From Prevotella sp. (lineage in GTDB: Bacteria; Bacteroidota; Bacteroidia; Bacteroidales; Bacteroidaceae): a stretch of DNA of 64,000 bases. Both the position numbers and the translations under genes were made by a program. Position 1 is the first letter of the stretch. The number at the start of each line of letters is the position of its first letter. The notes beneath the pieces were generated by a model. That model did no database searches. It worked only from the letters and a program-made list of their open reading frames with translations, and was not told the DNA's origin. Below, piece after piece: positions 42,904-52,847 of the stretch. The DNA lies in assembly GCA_017469955.1 (NCBI GenBank), contig JAFUFJ010000016.1, forward strand, positions 1-64,000, in the 5' to 3' direction.

Positions 42904-45123
42904 ATGACAGAAAACAATCAGAAAATGAAGAATATGAAGAGAAATCTGTTGATGATGCCGCTCTTGATGATGGCATCGGTGATGCTGGCAGTGCCCGCAA
43001 AACGAGGACAATTCAAATCAATCGTGCTGGAAGACGGACGGCAAGTGCGCGTTCAGCTGGTCGGTGACGAGCATGGACACTACTATCAGTCGGCCGAAGG
43101 CAAGGCCTATGTCATGGACAACGGTCGCTATGTCGAGGCCGACAAGGCGCAGATCATGGCCAAAGCAGCCCGGCGGAAGGCCGGCGTCAGCAAGGCTCGC
43201 AAGGCACGACTGGAACGCAACAAGGTAGGAGGAGCAGGCAAAGTGTTCGAAGGAGAGAAGAAAGGCCTGATCATTCTCGTCGAGTTCAAGGACGTGAAGT
43301 TTGCAGAAGGCCACGACCGCAGCCTCTATAACAGCATAGCAAACGAAGAGGGATACACCTCAGGCGAAGGCTTCACAGGCAGCGTCAGCGACTATTTCAA
43401 GGCGCAGAGCGGAGGTATGTTCCGCTTGAACTTCGACGTTGTCGGGCCGATTCAGCTCGAAAATGACATGGCTTACTATGGAGGCGACATGAAAGGTTAT
43501 GAAGAAGGCACCGACGAACGTCCGCAAACAATGGTAGTCGAGGCCTGCCAGGCCGTGGCCGACATGGTAGACTTTGCCGACTACGACTGGGATGGCGACG
43601 GAGAAGTCGACCAGGTGTTCGTGCTCTATGCCGGACTTGGCCAGGCGAACGGTGGCGATTCCGACACGGTTTGGCCCCACGAATGGCAGCTTTCCGACAC
43701 CAGTGGCGACTATGGACGCAAGCTTTCTATCGATGGAGTGAACATAGACACCTATGCATGTTCCAACGAACTTGCCCCAGTTTACGATGAGAACTACGAG
43801 AATATCACGGGCTATGGGCTCGACGGAATTGGCACTATATGCCATGAGTTCTCCCACTGTCTGGGCTTCCCCGACATGTATGATACCAACTATGTGGCCG
43901 ACGGCATGTATACTTGGGACCTGATGGATCAGGGGTCTTACAATGGAGATGGCTTTGTTCCCTCAGGATACACGAGCTATGAGAAGATGGTTGCAGGGTG
44001 GATTACTCCCGTGGAACTGGATGAAGAATCGACAGAAGTCACCGGCCTTGCTGCCCTTAGCGAGGGTGGAGGCGCCTACATTATCTATAATAAGGCCAAC
44101 CCTGAGGAGTTCTACATGCTGGAAAACCGACAGCTTACGGGCTGGGACCAGTCGCAATACGGCCAGGGACTGCTCGTGCTTCATGTCGATTATGACGAAC
44201 GAGCATGGAACAATAACATCGTGAACAACGACGCAACACACCAACGTTGCACGATCATTCCTGCCGACGGAGCTACCACTTATACGTCTAAATACATGGG
44301 ATACGAGTACTTTGACGAAGATAAAGTGGCCGGCGACCCCTATCCTAATGGCGGAAAAACGCAACTCTCCGACACGTCTTCGCCCAAGGCTTCGCTCTTC
44401 AATGCTAACACCGACGGGAAGAAACTCATGCACATCTCCATCACAAACATCACCCAAAATGCCGATGGAACCATATCGTTCAGCTACGCTCCGACGGGAG
44501 TTCGTGCCGGCGAAGACCCCACTCCTGGGCCAAATCCCGATGGAGCCTTGTTCTATGAGTCGTTTAATGACTGCGACGGAACTGGCGGAAATGACGGACT
44601 TTGGAGCGGAAACGTGGCCAGCGCAACCTTTACTCCCGACAACGAAGGATGGGAAAGTGAGAAAGCTTACGGGGCAGATCAGTGTGCAAGGTTTGGCACT
44701 TCTAAACTGGCCGGCTTAGCTACTACGCCGTCTTTCACCATCGATGGCGAGGTGACTTTCAGCTTTAAAGCCGGAGCTTGGGATGCAAAGAACGACGGAA
44801 CTACCATGACTCTCTCCGTGAATGGCGATGCAACCATCTCGCCAAACTACGTAGAACTGGAGAAAGGTGATTGGGGTGAATACACGACAACTATAAAAGG
44901 TACGGGTACAATCAGCATCAATTTCCTTGCCGACAAGCGCTTCTTCCTGGATGAAGTGATAGCAGTGGGCAGCACTTCGGGCATCAAAGATGCAGGCATG
45001 GCTATGGGAAATGATGCAGAAAAGACGGCTGTCTGCAACTTGCAGGGCATCCGAGTGGGCGAAAGTCTTGACCGATTGCCACGAGGAATCTATGTGATTG
45101 GAGGCAGAAAGGTAGTGAAATAG
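42904..45123 (+). CDS. Secreted M6-family metalloprotease with sorting signal
   Basis: This protein is about 739 residues from the ATG at 42904 (ATGs at 42925 and 42934 are alternatives). It has a hydrophobic signal (NLLMMPLLMMASVMLAVPA) and an M6 peptidase domain with zinc motif H314-E-F-S-H318 in GTICHEFSHCLGFPDMYD. DYDWDGDGEVDQVFVLYAG is upstream, and a Met-turn-like segment (TWDLMDQGSYNGDG) follows. A beta-sandwich module occupies about residues 540-680. The end is VCNLQG then GIYVIGGRKVVK, a sorting signal. M6 proteases degrade host or dietary proteins. It probably uses type IX secretion (inference). Confidence 0.87.
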   Translation: MTENNQKMKNMKRNLLMMPLLMMASVMLAVPAKRGQFKSIVLEDGRQVRVQLVGDEHGHYYQSAEGKAYVMDNGRYVEADKAQIMAKAARRKAGVSKARKARLERNKVGGAGKVFEGEKKGLIILVEFKDVKFAEGHDRSLYNSIANEEGYTSGEGFTGSVSDYFKAQSGGMFRLNFDVVGPIQLENDMAYYGGDMKGYEEGTDERPQTMVVEACQAVADMVDFADYDWDGDGEVDQVFVLYAGLGQANGGDSDTVWPHEWQLSDTSGDYGRKLSIDGVNIDTYACSNELAPVYDENYENITGYGLDGIGTICHEFSHCLGFPDMYDTNYVADGMYTWDLMDQGSYNGDGFVPSGYTSYEKMVAGWITPVELDEESTEVTGLAALSEGGGAYIIYNKANPEEFYMLENRQLTGWDQSQYGQGLLVLHVDYDERAWNNNIVNNDATHQRCTIIPADGATTYTSKYMGYEYFDEDKVAGDPYPNGGKTQLSDTSSPKASLFNANTDGKKLMHISITNITQNADGTISFSYAPTGVRAGEDPTPGPNPDGALFYESFNDCDGTGGNDGLWSGNVASATFTPDNEGWESEKAYGADQCARFGTSKLAGLATTPSFTIDGEVTFSFKAGAWDAKNDGTTMTLSVNGDATISPNYVELEKGDWGEYTTTIKGTGTISINFLADKRFFLDEVIAVGSTSGIKDAGMAMGNDAEKTAVCNLQGIRVGESLDRLPRGIYVIGGRKVVK

Positions 45124-45151
45124 CCTGACTTTGCGTTTTATAGCACTTCAC

Positions 45152-45215
45152 TTTCGCTATCTCTGCCCGTCAGAAAGACGACATTCCTCGTTCTGAGAGG
45201 GCAGGGATAGCGAAA
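45152..45215 (+). terminator. Long hairpin between the M6 protease and patatin genes
   Basis: TTTCGCTATCTCTGCCC (45152-45168) pairs with GGGCAGGGATAGCGAAA (45199-45215), 17 bp with one G-T wobble, and an inner CAGAA/TTCTG stem. It is not followed by a clean T-run (CGATTTTAAAAAG), so it may be an attenuator or RNA stabiliser rather than a terminator. Confidence 0.55.
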
Positions 45216-45240
45216 CGATTTTAAAAAGATCATCACGAAA

Positions 45241-46275
45241 ATGGACTTCTTTATGGCAGTAATCCGACACACAACAGCCGTTGCTCGCTTGGCATTCATC
45301 GCGTTTTTGACTGCCTTTCTGTTGGTTAACGGCACCGAAACAGCCTCGGCAGGCAGGCCAAAGGTAGGCTTGGTGCTGAGTGGTGGCGGTGCGAAAGGTG
45401 CTGCTGAAGTGGGAGTTCTGAAAGTAATCGAGCGGGCAGGCATACCGATTGACTACATTGCCGGCACCAGTATTGGCTCAATAGTGGGAGGACTCTATGC
45501 CACAGGTTACGATGCAAATGAGCTGGATTCCATATTCAGGAAGCAGGAATGGCTGTCGCTTCTCACCGACAGACGTGATGAATATTCCTCTGTTCCCTAT
45601 AAAGATGACGGTGAGAGGGTTTACGTTTTTGGCTTTCCTGTCGTAGAAAAGTCGGGAAGACCGCTGGGCACTCCGGGCCTGTTGACGGGTCGTCAAGTGG
45701 AAGCTATGCTTGACTCCTTGATGGGATATCGCGGATATAACGAGATGGAAAACCTGCCAATTCCTTTCCGATGCGTAGCTTTCGACATGAAAACGGCCTC
45801 GGAGGTGGTCTTCTCTGCAGGCAGTCCTGCCCAGGCTATGCGTGCTTCGATGTCGATACCCGGATGCTTCAAGCCGGTGAAGTATCGAGACATGACGCTC
45901 GTAGACGGCGGGATGATCAACAACTTGCCTGTGGATGTTGTGAAGGAAATGGGAGCCGACATCGTCATAGCGATAGACCTTCAGCAGAAGAAACATAAGC
46001 CAAGAAAGTCGTCAGAGAATGGCATCTTGCAGCAGATTGCCGAGGCTTTTCCCCTTGGAACGATGGTAAACTGGGCCATTCATCGGCCGGATTGGGCGCG
46101 CTATGAGGAGAATCGCGGGCAATGCGACTTGTATATCAATCCCAATATTCCCGACGATGACACGATGAGTTTTAAGCAGGAAAGCGTAGAACGCATGCTG
46201 TCTATCGGTGAAGAAGAGGGCAATCGCTACTGGGAAGAGCTGGTTGCGTTGAAACAACGGCTTGACTCCTATTGA
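45241..46275 (+). CDS. Patatin-like phospholipase, exported
   Basis: This 344-residue protein has an N-terminal hydrophobic signal or anchor (about 12-36). The patatin domain shows the oxyanion loop LSGGGAKGAAEVG, nucleophile S77 in AGTSIGSIVGGLYA and catalytic D222 in LVDGGMINNLPVDVV. Patatins hydrolyse acyl ester bonds of phospholipids. This subgroup (PNPLA/RssA-like) is common in Bacteroidetes envelopes. The last codons and stop are part of a terminator hairpin (46257-46295). Confidence 0.9.
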   Translation: MDFFMAVIRHTTAVARLAFIAFLTAFLLVNGTETASAGRPKVGLVLSGGGAKGAAEVGVLKVIERAGIPIDYIAGTSIGSIVGGLYATGYDANELDSIFRKQEWLSLLTDRRDEYSSVPYKDDGERVYVFGFPVVEKSGRPLGTPGLLTGRQVEAMLDSLMGYRGYNEMENLPIPFRCVAFDMKTASEVVFSAGSPAQAMRASMSIPGCFKPVKYRDMTLVDGGMINNLPVDVVKEMGADIVIAIDLQQKKHKPRKSSENGILQQIAEAFPLGTMVNWAIHRPDWARYEENRGQCDLYINPNIPDDDTMSFKQESVERMLSIGEEEGNRYWEELVALKQRLDSY

Positions 46276-46295
46276 TGTTTCGGGAGCCAAGCCGT
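46257..46295 (+). terminator. Intrinsic terminator overlapping the patatin stop codon
   Basis: ACGGCTTGACTCC pairs with GGGAGCCAAGCCGT and is followed by TTTCTTTTTT. The left arm lies within the coding end of the patatin gene. The gene converges on clpB only 32 bp away. Confidence 0.85.
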
Positions 46296-46307
46296 TTTCT
46301 TTTTTCA

Positions 46308-48815
46308 TCAGTTACGGAACACAAGTCCGTCTCCAAACTCGTCAATGATGACAGGTTTGTCTTTTGAGATGCTGCCTTCCAGCAGTTTCTTCGAAAGATC
46401 GTTGAGCACATAGCGCTGGATAGCCCGCTTGACAGGTCGTGCTCCCATGTCGGGATCGTAGCCCATCTCGGCCAGATAGCTGATGGCTTGCGGTGTCCAT
46501 TCGAGTGTAAACCCTTGCGGAATGAGCATCTTTCTGACCCTGTTCATTTGCAGTTTCACAACCTCTTCCACTTGCTCTTTGGTGAGTTGTTGGAAGGTAA
46601 TAATGTCATCTATGCGGTTAAGGAACTCGGGACGCATGACGGTTCTGAGCTGCTCTCGTGAGGCATTTGAGGTCATGATGATGATGGTATTCTTGAAGTT
46701 TGCCGTGCGTCCTTTGTTATCGGTCAGCCTTCCGTCGTCGAGAACCTGCAGCAAGATGTTGAACACATCGGGGTGGGCTTTCTCTATTTCGTCGAAGAGC
46801 AGCACCTGATAGGGCTTTCTTCTTACCGATTCGGTGAGTTGTCCTCCCTCATCATAGCCAACATATCCCGGAGGAGCGCCGATGAGTCTTGAGACGGTAT
46901 GCTTCTCTTGATACTCAGACATGTCGATTCTGGTCATCATCTGTTCGTCGTTGAAGAGGTATTCGGCCAAGGCTTTAGCCAGTTCGGTCTTGCCTACGCC
47001 GGTGGTTCCGAGGAAGATAAACGACGCGATAGGGCGTTTCGGATCTTGTAAACCGGCCCGGCTGCGGCGCACGGCATCGGCTACTGCGCTGATGGCTTCA
47101 TCCTGTCCTACGACACGATGGTGCAGTTCTTTTTCGAGATGCAGCAGTTTGTCGCGCTCGCTTTGCATCATCCTACTGACAGGAATGCCTGTCCAGCGGC
47201 TGACAACCTCGGCAATGTCGTCGGCAGTCACTTCCTCTCGCACCATCCGGTTGGTTTCTTTCTCCTTCTGCAGGTCGGCCGATATGCGGTCGATGTCGTC
47301 TTGCAGCGCCTTTAACTGTCCGTATCTTATCTCGGCTACGCGCTGGTAGTTGCCTTCCTGCTCGGCCCGTTCAGCCTCGAATCTCAGCTGTTCCATCTGC
47401 TGTTTGTTCTGCTGTATGTGGTTCACGAGTTCGCGTTCACGTTCCCAACGGGCCCTGAACTCGCTCTCCTGGTCGCGCAATTCAGCGATTTCTTTGTCGA
47501 GTTGTGCCAGTTTTTGCTCGTCATTTTCGCGTTTGATGGCTTCGCGTTCAATTTCTAACTGACGCAGTTTGCGGGTGATTTCGTCCAGTTCTTCCGGCAC
47601 TGAATCGCGCTCCATGCGCAGCTTGGCAGCAGCCTCATCCATCAAGTCGATGGCCTTGTCAGGCAGGAATCTCTCTGAGATGTAGCGTTCAGAGAGCTGT
47701 ACAGCTGCGATACATGCATCGTCTTGAATACGTACGCGGTGGTGGTTCTCGTAGCGTTCTTTCAGTCCTCTGAGGATGCTGATGGCCGATAGTTCGTCGG
47801 GTTCGTCGACCATGACGGTCTGGAATCGGCGCTCGAGTGCCTTGTCTTTTTCGAAATATTTCTGATATTCGTTCAGTGTCGTGGCCCCAATGGCGCGCAG
47901 TTCGCCCCTTGCGAGTGCCGGTTTGAGGATGTTTGCGGCATCCATGGCGCCCTCGCCTCCGCCTGCTCCGACCAAGGTGTGTATCTCGTCAATGAAAAGA
48001 ATGATGTTGCCGTCGGACTGAGTGACTTCTTTGATGACGGCCTTGAGGCGTTCTTCAAATTCGCCTTTGTACTTTGCGCCGGCCACCAGTGCGCCCATGT
48101 CGAGCGAGAAGAGCTGCTTATGCTTCAGGTTTTCGGGCACGTCGCCCCGCACGATGCGTTCGGCCAAGCCTTCGACGATGGCCGTTTTACCCGTGCCTGG
48201 CTCGCCGATGAGGATGGGGTTGTTCTTGGTTCGGCGCGAGAGGATCTGCAACAGCCGTCGTATTTCGTCGTCACGGCCGATCACAGGGTCGAGCTTTCCC
48301 TTGCGCGCATCGTCGACAAGATTGCGGGCATACTTAGAAAGTGCCTGGAATTGTTCGTCGCCGCTTTGGCTCTGCACTTTCTGTCCTTGGCGTAAGTCGT
48401 TAATGGCCAGCCTCAGTTCCTTGTCGGTTATGCCTGCGTCTTTGAGGATTCTGCTGGCTGTAGAGCCTACATTCAAGAGGGCAAGCAGCAGGGGTTCAAT
48501 GGATACAAACTCGTCGTTCATCTGCTGAGCGGTGCTGATGGCCTGCGTAAGCACTTGGTTGGCCGGGCCTGAGAGGTAAGGCTCGCCTCCCTGAACGCGG
48601 GGCAAGTGCTGTATCTCGGTCTGCACAAGTGTCTCGATCTGCTGCGTGTTGGCGCCCAGTTTCTGGAACAGGAACGAGCAGACGTCTTTGCCTTTTGCAA
48701 GCACTCCGGCCAGCAGGTGGACGGGTTCGATGGTCTGTTGCCCGTTTGTCTGGGCTGTGCTAACGGCTTGCTGCACAGCCTCTTGGGCTTTGATGGTAAA
48801 TTTCTCCAGTGTCAT
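46308..48815 (-). CDS. clpB: ATP-dependent disaggregase ClpB
   Basis: This 835-residue Hsp100 chaperone resolubilises aggregates with DnaK. Seen are the N-terminal Clp_N repeats (about 1-145), NBD1 with Walker A GEPGTGKT (204-211) and Walker [12 protein letters not shown], the long coiled middle domain (about 400-520), and NBD2 with GTTGVGKT and [16 protein letters not shown]. In NBD2 the stretch between TSNASREQL and RPEFLNRID is about 20-25 residues shorter than in E. coli or typical Bacteroides ClpB, which accounts for the reduced length (about 860 is usual). All core motifs are intact, so it is probably active. Confidence 0.93.
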   Translation of the reverse strand: MTLEKFTIKAQEAVQQAVSTAQTNGQQTIEPVHLLAGVLAKGKDVCSFLFQKLGANTQQIETLVQTEIQHLPRVQGGEPYLSGPANQVLTQAISTAQQMNDEFVSIEPLLLALLNVGSTASRILKDAGITDKELRLAINDLRQGQKVQSQSGDEQFQALSKYARNLVDDARKGKLDPVIGRDDEIRRLLQILSRRTKNNPILIGEPGTGKTAIVEGLAERIVRGDVPENLKHKQLFSLDMGALVAGAKYKGEFEERLKAVIKEVTQSDGNIILFIDEIHTLVGAGGGEGAMDAANILKPALARGELRAIGATTLNEYQKYFEKDKALERRFQTVMVDEPDELSAISILRGLKERYENHHRVRIQDDACIAAVQLSERYISERFLPDKAIDLMDEAAAKLRMERDSVPEELDEITRKLRQLEIEREAIKRENDEQKLAQLDKEIAELRDQESEFRARWERERELVNHIQQNKQQMEQLRFEAERAEQEGNYQRVAEIRYGQLKALQDDIDRISADLQKEKETNRMVREEVTADDIAEVVSRWTGIPVSRMMQSERDKLLHLEKELHHRVVGQDEAISAVADAVRRSRAGLQDPKRPIASFIFLGTTGVGKTELAKALAEYLFNDEQMMTRIDMSEYQEKHTVSRLIGAPPGYVGYDEGGQLTESVRRKPYQVLLFDEIEKAHPDVFNILLQVLDDGRLTDNKGRTANFKNTIIIMTSNASREQLRTVMRPEFLNRIDDIITFQQLTKEQVEEVVKLQMNRVRKMLIPQGFTLEWTPQAISYLAEMGYDPDMGARPVKRAIQRYVLNDLSKKLLEGSISKDKPVIIDEFGDGLVFRN

Positions 48816-48876
48816 ATCTTAGTCTCCTTTCTTTGTTTTCGGTGTTTTTGTTCTTTAATGGTTTCTCTTCAAAATC

Positions 48877-49249
48877 CATGCCTTGCAGGATGTTGTGACA
48901 GAATGGCACGACGTGGGGGACAGAATGGCGCATCTGAAGGCGGTGAAAACAGGGAAAACGCATGGAGAAGGCCTGCAGAAACGGGCAGGAAACGCTTGCC
49001 GGCTGCAGGGGAACGGCGAGGGTCGTTCTGCGTCCTGCACCCGAAATTGGTCGGTATGCGTCAGCATCATTGCCGAGAAAGCTATCCTTTTAGCCCGAGG
49101 AGTCTTAGGTTTATGGGCAATAACTCATAGCTTTCTTGCTGACAACTCTATGACTTCTCGGGCTAAAAGGATAGCTTTCTCGCCGTCGCTCCTAAGGGTG
49201 CTTGCGGACGTTTCTTAGGAAGGCTCTGCTGAAGGGCGGTGGAAGCCCT
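48877..49249. repeat. 22-bp-phased array filling the clpB-GH36 gap, with 107-bp element (copy B6, core 49075-49181)
   Basis: The core modules are AAAGC-TAT-CCTTT, GAGTC-TTA-GGTTT, AACTC-ATA-GCTTT, AACTC-TAT-GACTT, AAAGG-ATA-GCTTT. Arms 49075-49104 and 49152-49181 pair at 29 of 30 positions around a 47-base interior. In register upstream: CAGAATGGC at 48899 and again at 48921, GTGAAAACAGG 48943, GAGAAGGCC 48965, AGGAAACGC 48987, GGGAACGGC 49009. In register downstream: GCTCC-TAA-GGGTG (49188) and GTTTC-TTA-GGAAG (49210), up to the GH36 stop codon. No open frame is credible here. Confidence 0.85.
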
Positions 49250-51490
49250 CTATCGGGCTGTGATTTCAAACACACGGCTGCGCCCTTCGCCGGCTGAAAG
49301 GATGTCGAGTCCCACTTGCGTCAGGTAGCGCCCCGTATAGGTTTGGGGCTTCGGCCGGTCGTCTTTGCTGCGCAGGTTGGTCTCGGTCACGGTGTATTCA
49401 GTGTCGGGATCGAGGCCCTGCAGCTGCACTTTGGGCCTCGGGTCGCCTGTCCTTGGGTGCAGGTCGTAGGCGAAGAGCACGGCCTTTTGGCGGTCTTTCG
49501 CCACGTAGCAGACTGCCATGTGGGGCGTCTCATAGGGCGAGACGAGCCGATACAGGTCGCCATCGAGTATGACTGGCTTCATCCGGGCATAGTTTTCAAC
49601 GGCTCTTTTGCAGAACTCATGGTCGGCAGCCGGCATGTCGGCGAGGCTGATGTCGAAGCCAAGCTTGCACATTGAGGCCACGTCGACGCGGAATTTCATC
49701 GAGGCATGACGGTTCCAATTGGTAACATGCGCAGCCATAGACTTCACGGGGAAGAACTTGGAGAAGCTCCATTGTATGTAAAGTCGCTCAAAGGGGTCGG
49801 TGTTGTCTGACGGCCAAAACTCGGTGAAGTATTCCAAAGCCTTGTAGTCGCAACGCCCTCCGCCGCCCGAACAGAGCATCATCGGCAGCTGCGGATATTT
49901 CGCTTTAATGCGGTCGAGCACCCGATAGAGCCCGCGAACGTGGTCGATATAGAGGTTGCACTGACGGTCTTTCAGGTAGGAAGAGTAGGGAGAGGTGATC
50001 ATAGCGTTGCAGTCCCACTTGAAGAAGGCAACCCCCTTGGCCCCGCTTTTCGTGCCGGCGACCTGCATGATGCGGTCGACAATGCCGAAGACATGGTCTT
50101 GTACGTCGGGATTCGACAGGTCGAGCACGAGCTGGTTGCGATGGTATTTCACCTCCCGGTCTGGGTAATGTAGTGCCCAGTCGGGATGTTTCTCGAAGAG
50201 TTTGCTGCGCGGATTCACCATCTCAGGCTCGATCCAAATGCCAAACTTCACACCGGCCTCCTTCGCAGCATCAAGCAATCCGGGGATGCCTTCAGGCAGT
50301 TTCTGGCGGTTTTCCTGCCAGTCGCCGAGACCAGCATGGTCGTCATTGCGCGGAAACTCATTGCCAAACCACCCGTCGTCGAGCAGAAACATGTCGACAC
50401 CAAGGTCGCTTGCCTCGTGCATGAGCCGTGAAAGACGCTCTTGGTCGAAGTCGAAACCGGTGTTTTCCCAGTTGTTGAGCAGGGTCATGCGGCCGCCATT
50501 CCCGTCTTTCAGCTGGTAGTTGCGCGCCCAGTTGTGCAGCTGTCGTGAGGCTTCATCGGCACCTTTCTCGCTCATGGTGAAGATAAAATCGGGCGTCCTG
50601 AACAGCTTGTCACGGTCGAGTTGGTACAGAGAACCCGTGGGATTGACGGCAGGTGCGATGCGGAGTCCGCCCACATTGTCTACCTCAAAGGTAAGCCTGA
50701 AGTTGCCCGTCCATGCTATTGTTCCAAGTAAAGTGGAACGTCCGTCGGTGAGTTCGAAGAAAGGTTCGCACTGCTCAGCTGCCCTGCTTCCCATTCGAGT
50801 GTCAAGAATCTTCTTGCCGAAGGTCAGGGTCGTGGTCTCAGGACGCCCCTCTCGTGCCCAGTCTCCATGATAGTGGGTGAGCACATAGGTGGCAGGTTTG
50901 AGGAAGAGCGTCGGACATCCCATGCGGGAAAGTGTGACGGGCTTCTTCTCTTTGTGCAAGAATTCGCTCCAGACCACAATGACATTCTCTTTCCAGAAGG
51001 CCTTGTAATGGATGATTGCCGTCACGGGATATAGCCTGTCTTCAAGGGTAATGACCGTCTCTTTGACGTTGTTGTCGGCCGGCAAGCCTTGCATATCCGG
51101 CCCATATTGTCCGTCTTTCTGCCCCAGAACGGCCGGCATTCCCGAAACCTCTTCGGCCCCTTTAAAATATAAATAGGTGTCCTGGCGCCCGTCGTTGTGG
51201 GTCATCGCAAGGGCAGGCTCAAAGGGATCTTCGCCACCCAGGCCACCCATCGGCTCCAGTCCGCGGTCGGGTGTGCTGTCGTTTCCTTTGTTGGTCTTCC
51301 ACGAAAACAGGCCGGTATCCTCGTCGTCGGCCAGCCTGTTGCCGAAGTATACCTGGTAAAGCCGGCCGTCAGGACCTACTTTCAACACCAGTTCCATCTG
51401 GCTGGTCTGGATGCGGAAGGCCCTTTCTTCGCCGGCATTGGCACCAGTGCAGCAGGCAAGCAGCAATGCTGTCAGTAATAAATGTTTCAT
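49250..51490 (-). CDS. Secreted GH36 alpha-galactosidase
   Basis: This 746-residue protein has a signal peptide (MKHLLLTALLLACCTGANAG), an N-terminal beta-supersandwich and a (beta/alpha)8 barrel with GH36 motifs: LNNWENTGFDF, MFLLDDGWFG, GIWIEPEMVNP, nucleophile D493 in FFKWDCN, LCSGGGGRCDY and acid/base D562 in FWPSDNTDP. It releases alpha-linked galactose from melibiose, raffinose or galactomannan side chains. No sorting signal is seen at the C-terminus (SRVFEITAR), so it is probably periplasmic. The start at 51490 is chosen because it begins the signal peptide. The longer frame to 51535 is rejected. Confidence 0.92.
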   Translation of the reverse strand: MKHLLLTALLLACCTGANAGEERAFRIQTSQMELVLKVGPDGRLYQVYFGNRLADDEDTGLFSWKTNKGNDSTPDRGLEPMGGLGGEDPFEPALAMTHNDGRQDTYLYFKGAEEVSGMPAVLGQKDGQYGPDMQGLPADNNVKETVITLEDRLYPVTAIIHYKAFWKENVIVVWSEFLHKEKKPVTLSRMGCPTLFLKPATYVLTHYHGDWAREGRPETTTLTFGKKILDTRMGSRAAEQCEPFFELTDGRSTLLGTIAWTGNFRLTFEVDNVGGLRIAPAVNPTGSLYQLDRDKLFRTPDFIFTMSEKGADEASRQLHNWARNYQLKDGNGGRMTLLNNWENTGFDFDQERLSRLMHEASDLGVDMFLLDDGWFGNEFPRNDDHAGLGDWQENRQKLPEGIPGLLDAAKEAGVKFGIWIEPEMVNPRSKLFEKHPDWALHYPDREVKYHRNQLVLDLSNPDVQDHVFGIVDRIMQVAGTKSGAKGVAFFKWDCNAMITSPYSSYLKDRQCNLYIDHVRGLYRVLDRIKAKYPQLPMMLCSGGGGRCDYKALEYFTEFWPSDNTDPFERLYIQWSFSKFFPVKSMAAHVTNWNRHASMKFRVDVASMCKLGFDISLADMPAADHEFCKRAVENYARMKPVILDGDLYRLVSPYETPHMAVCYVAKDRQKAVLFAYDLHPRTGDPRPKVQLQGLDPDTEYTVTETNLRSKDDRPKPQTYTGRYLTQVGLDILSAGEGRSRVFEITAR

Positions 51491-51614
51491 GTCGTAGGAA
51501 TGATAGATAAAGATGAATGAAAAAACAAGAGGCAAGAAACAAGAATAATGCCCGGTTCCTTTCCGGAAAGCATACGTTCTTATTCCTTGCCTCTTACGAC
51601 TTATGAAGGGAAAA

Positions 51615-52808
51615 TCAGATTCCCAACTTCTTTCTTATTTTCTTTGGTACGGCGTTTTTGTTGACCATGTAGTCCATAGTGTTGGCTGCAATGAAGGCCT
51701 TTGTCATGTACCAAATGCCTTTATAGTCACCAGACTCGCCCCAAGAGTTCTTCACCATGTAGTATTCCTTGCCGTATTGATCCTTGGCAATGCCATAGAT
51801 CAGCATGCCATGGTCGTCGGTCAACTGCCAGTTGTCGAAGCGTTCCTGGCGTTGTTCCTGAGTGGGAACGAGCTCTTGGACGCGACATCCCAGCGAGTCT
51901 ACTTCCGAACGACGCTCAGCAGGGGTAAGTTTCAGCCAGTGAGCCATATCGCTTCCTGCCAGACTTCTGTCCTGAGTATTGTACCAATAGGCGGTACCTT
52001 TGCGGGTGAATCCTTCTTCTGATACGTCACCACCCCATGCTACGGTATAGCCATTCATCACGGCATTGTCGATGATCTCCATCATTTCGTCCATAGGAAC
52101 GTTCCAAGAACCGGGGTTGCGCCAGTTGTCTTGTACCTCGACAGGGAACTCAGTATAGAAAGGATGATGGGTATATGAGGTGATGCTTACATAGTCATCC
52201 CAGTCAAGACCGAGGCTTTCGGCAAAGGTTTTCGGGGTGTATTCCACTCCCTCATAGGTGAATTTTTCGGGACATTTGCCAAGATAGGCGTCGAGAATGC
52301 CCTGGAAACCGACCTTCCATTGTGAAGAAAGCTTCTTGGTATTGCTCTTTGATACGGCCGAGACATATGGCTCAAGTACTGAGAAAAACTCAGTGAAGTT
52401 GTTCAGAGTGTCCCCGTAAAGTGAGCCGGCAGCGGGCATTGCATTCTCGGGACAGATGCCGTAGTTCTTCAGGACATAGTAGACATCGTAGGCAGAACCG
52501 CCCTGAGCAAACTGGCAATCTCCATGCAAACGTACGACCTGAATGGCGCGATCCATGTAGGTTTTGTTGGCTACGAAGGCCTCACAGAGGTCGTATGTCT
52601 TGCCTGTCTTTTTGAGAATTTCGGCTTCAAAGTAAGAGAGGGTGGAGTAATCCCAGCAGGTTCCCGAGCGGTTTTGGTTCTTGATACTGGTGATTGGGTT
52701 TTCCTTTACGATGGTGAACACGGGCTTTCCCGGGTTCTCTTTTTTGTCTTGTGCGTTGGCAGTCATTGTGAATACTGCCAGCAGGGCGATGGATAAGATT
52801 TTTTTCAT
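51615..52808 (-). CDS. Exported C1-like cysteine peptidase (bleomycin hydrolase/PepC-type)
   Basis: This 397-residue protein has a signal peptide (MKKILSIALLAVFTMTANAQ). The papain-like triad is present: C51 in IKNQNRSGTCWDYST, H333 in TDDHGMLIYG and N354 in YMVKNSWGES. The layout resembles aminopeptidase C/bleomycin hydrolase rather than secreted papains, and export is typical of the Bacteroidetes branch. It would trim peptides in the periplasm. It lies between GH36 and aminopeptidase P on the same strand. Confidence 0.9.
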   Translation of the reverse strand: MKKILSIALLAVFTMTANAQDKKENPGKPVFTIVKENPITSIKNQNRSGTCWDYSTLSYFEAEILKKTGKTYDLCEAFVANKTYMDRAIQVVRLHGDCQFAQGGSAYDVYYVLKNYGICPENAMPAAGSLYGDTLNNFTEFFSVLEPYVSAVSKSNTKKLSSQWKVGFQGILDAYLGKCPEKFTYEGVEYTPKTFAESLGLDWDDYVSITSYTHHPFYTEFPVEVQDNWRNPGSWNVPMDEMMEIIDNAVMNGYTVAWGGDVSEEGFTRKGTAYWYNTQDRSLAGSDMAHWLKLTPAERRSEVDSLGCRVQELVPTQEQRQERFDNWQLTDDHGMLIYGIAKDQYGKEYYMVKNSWGESGDYKGIWYMTKAFIAANTMDYMVNKNAVPKKIRKKLGI

Positions 52809-52847
52809 TGTGTAGATTGTGATAATTTTATGACGTTATTGTTTGTA

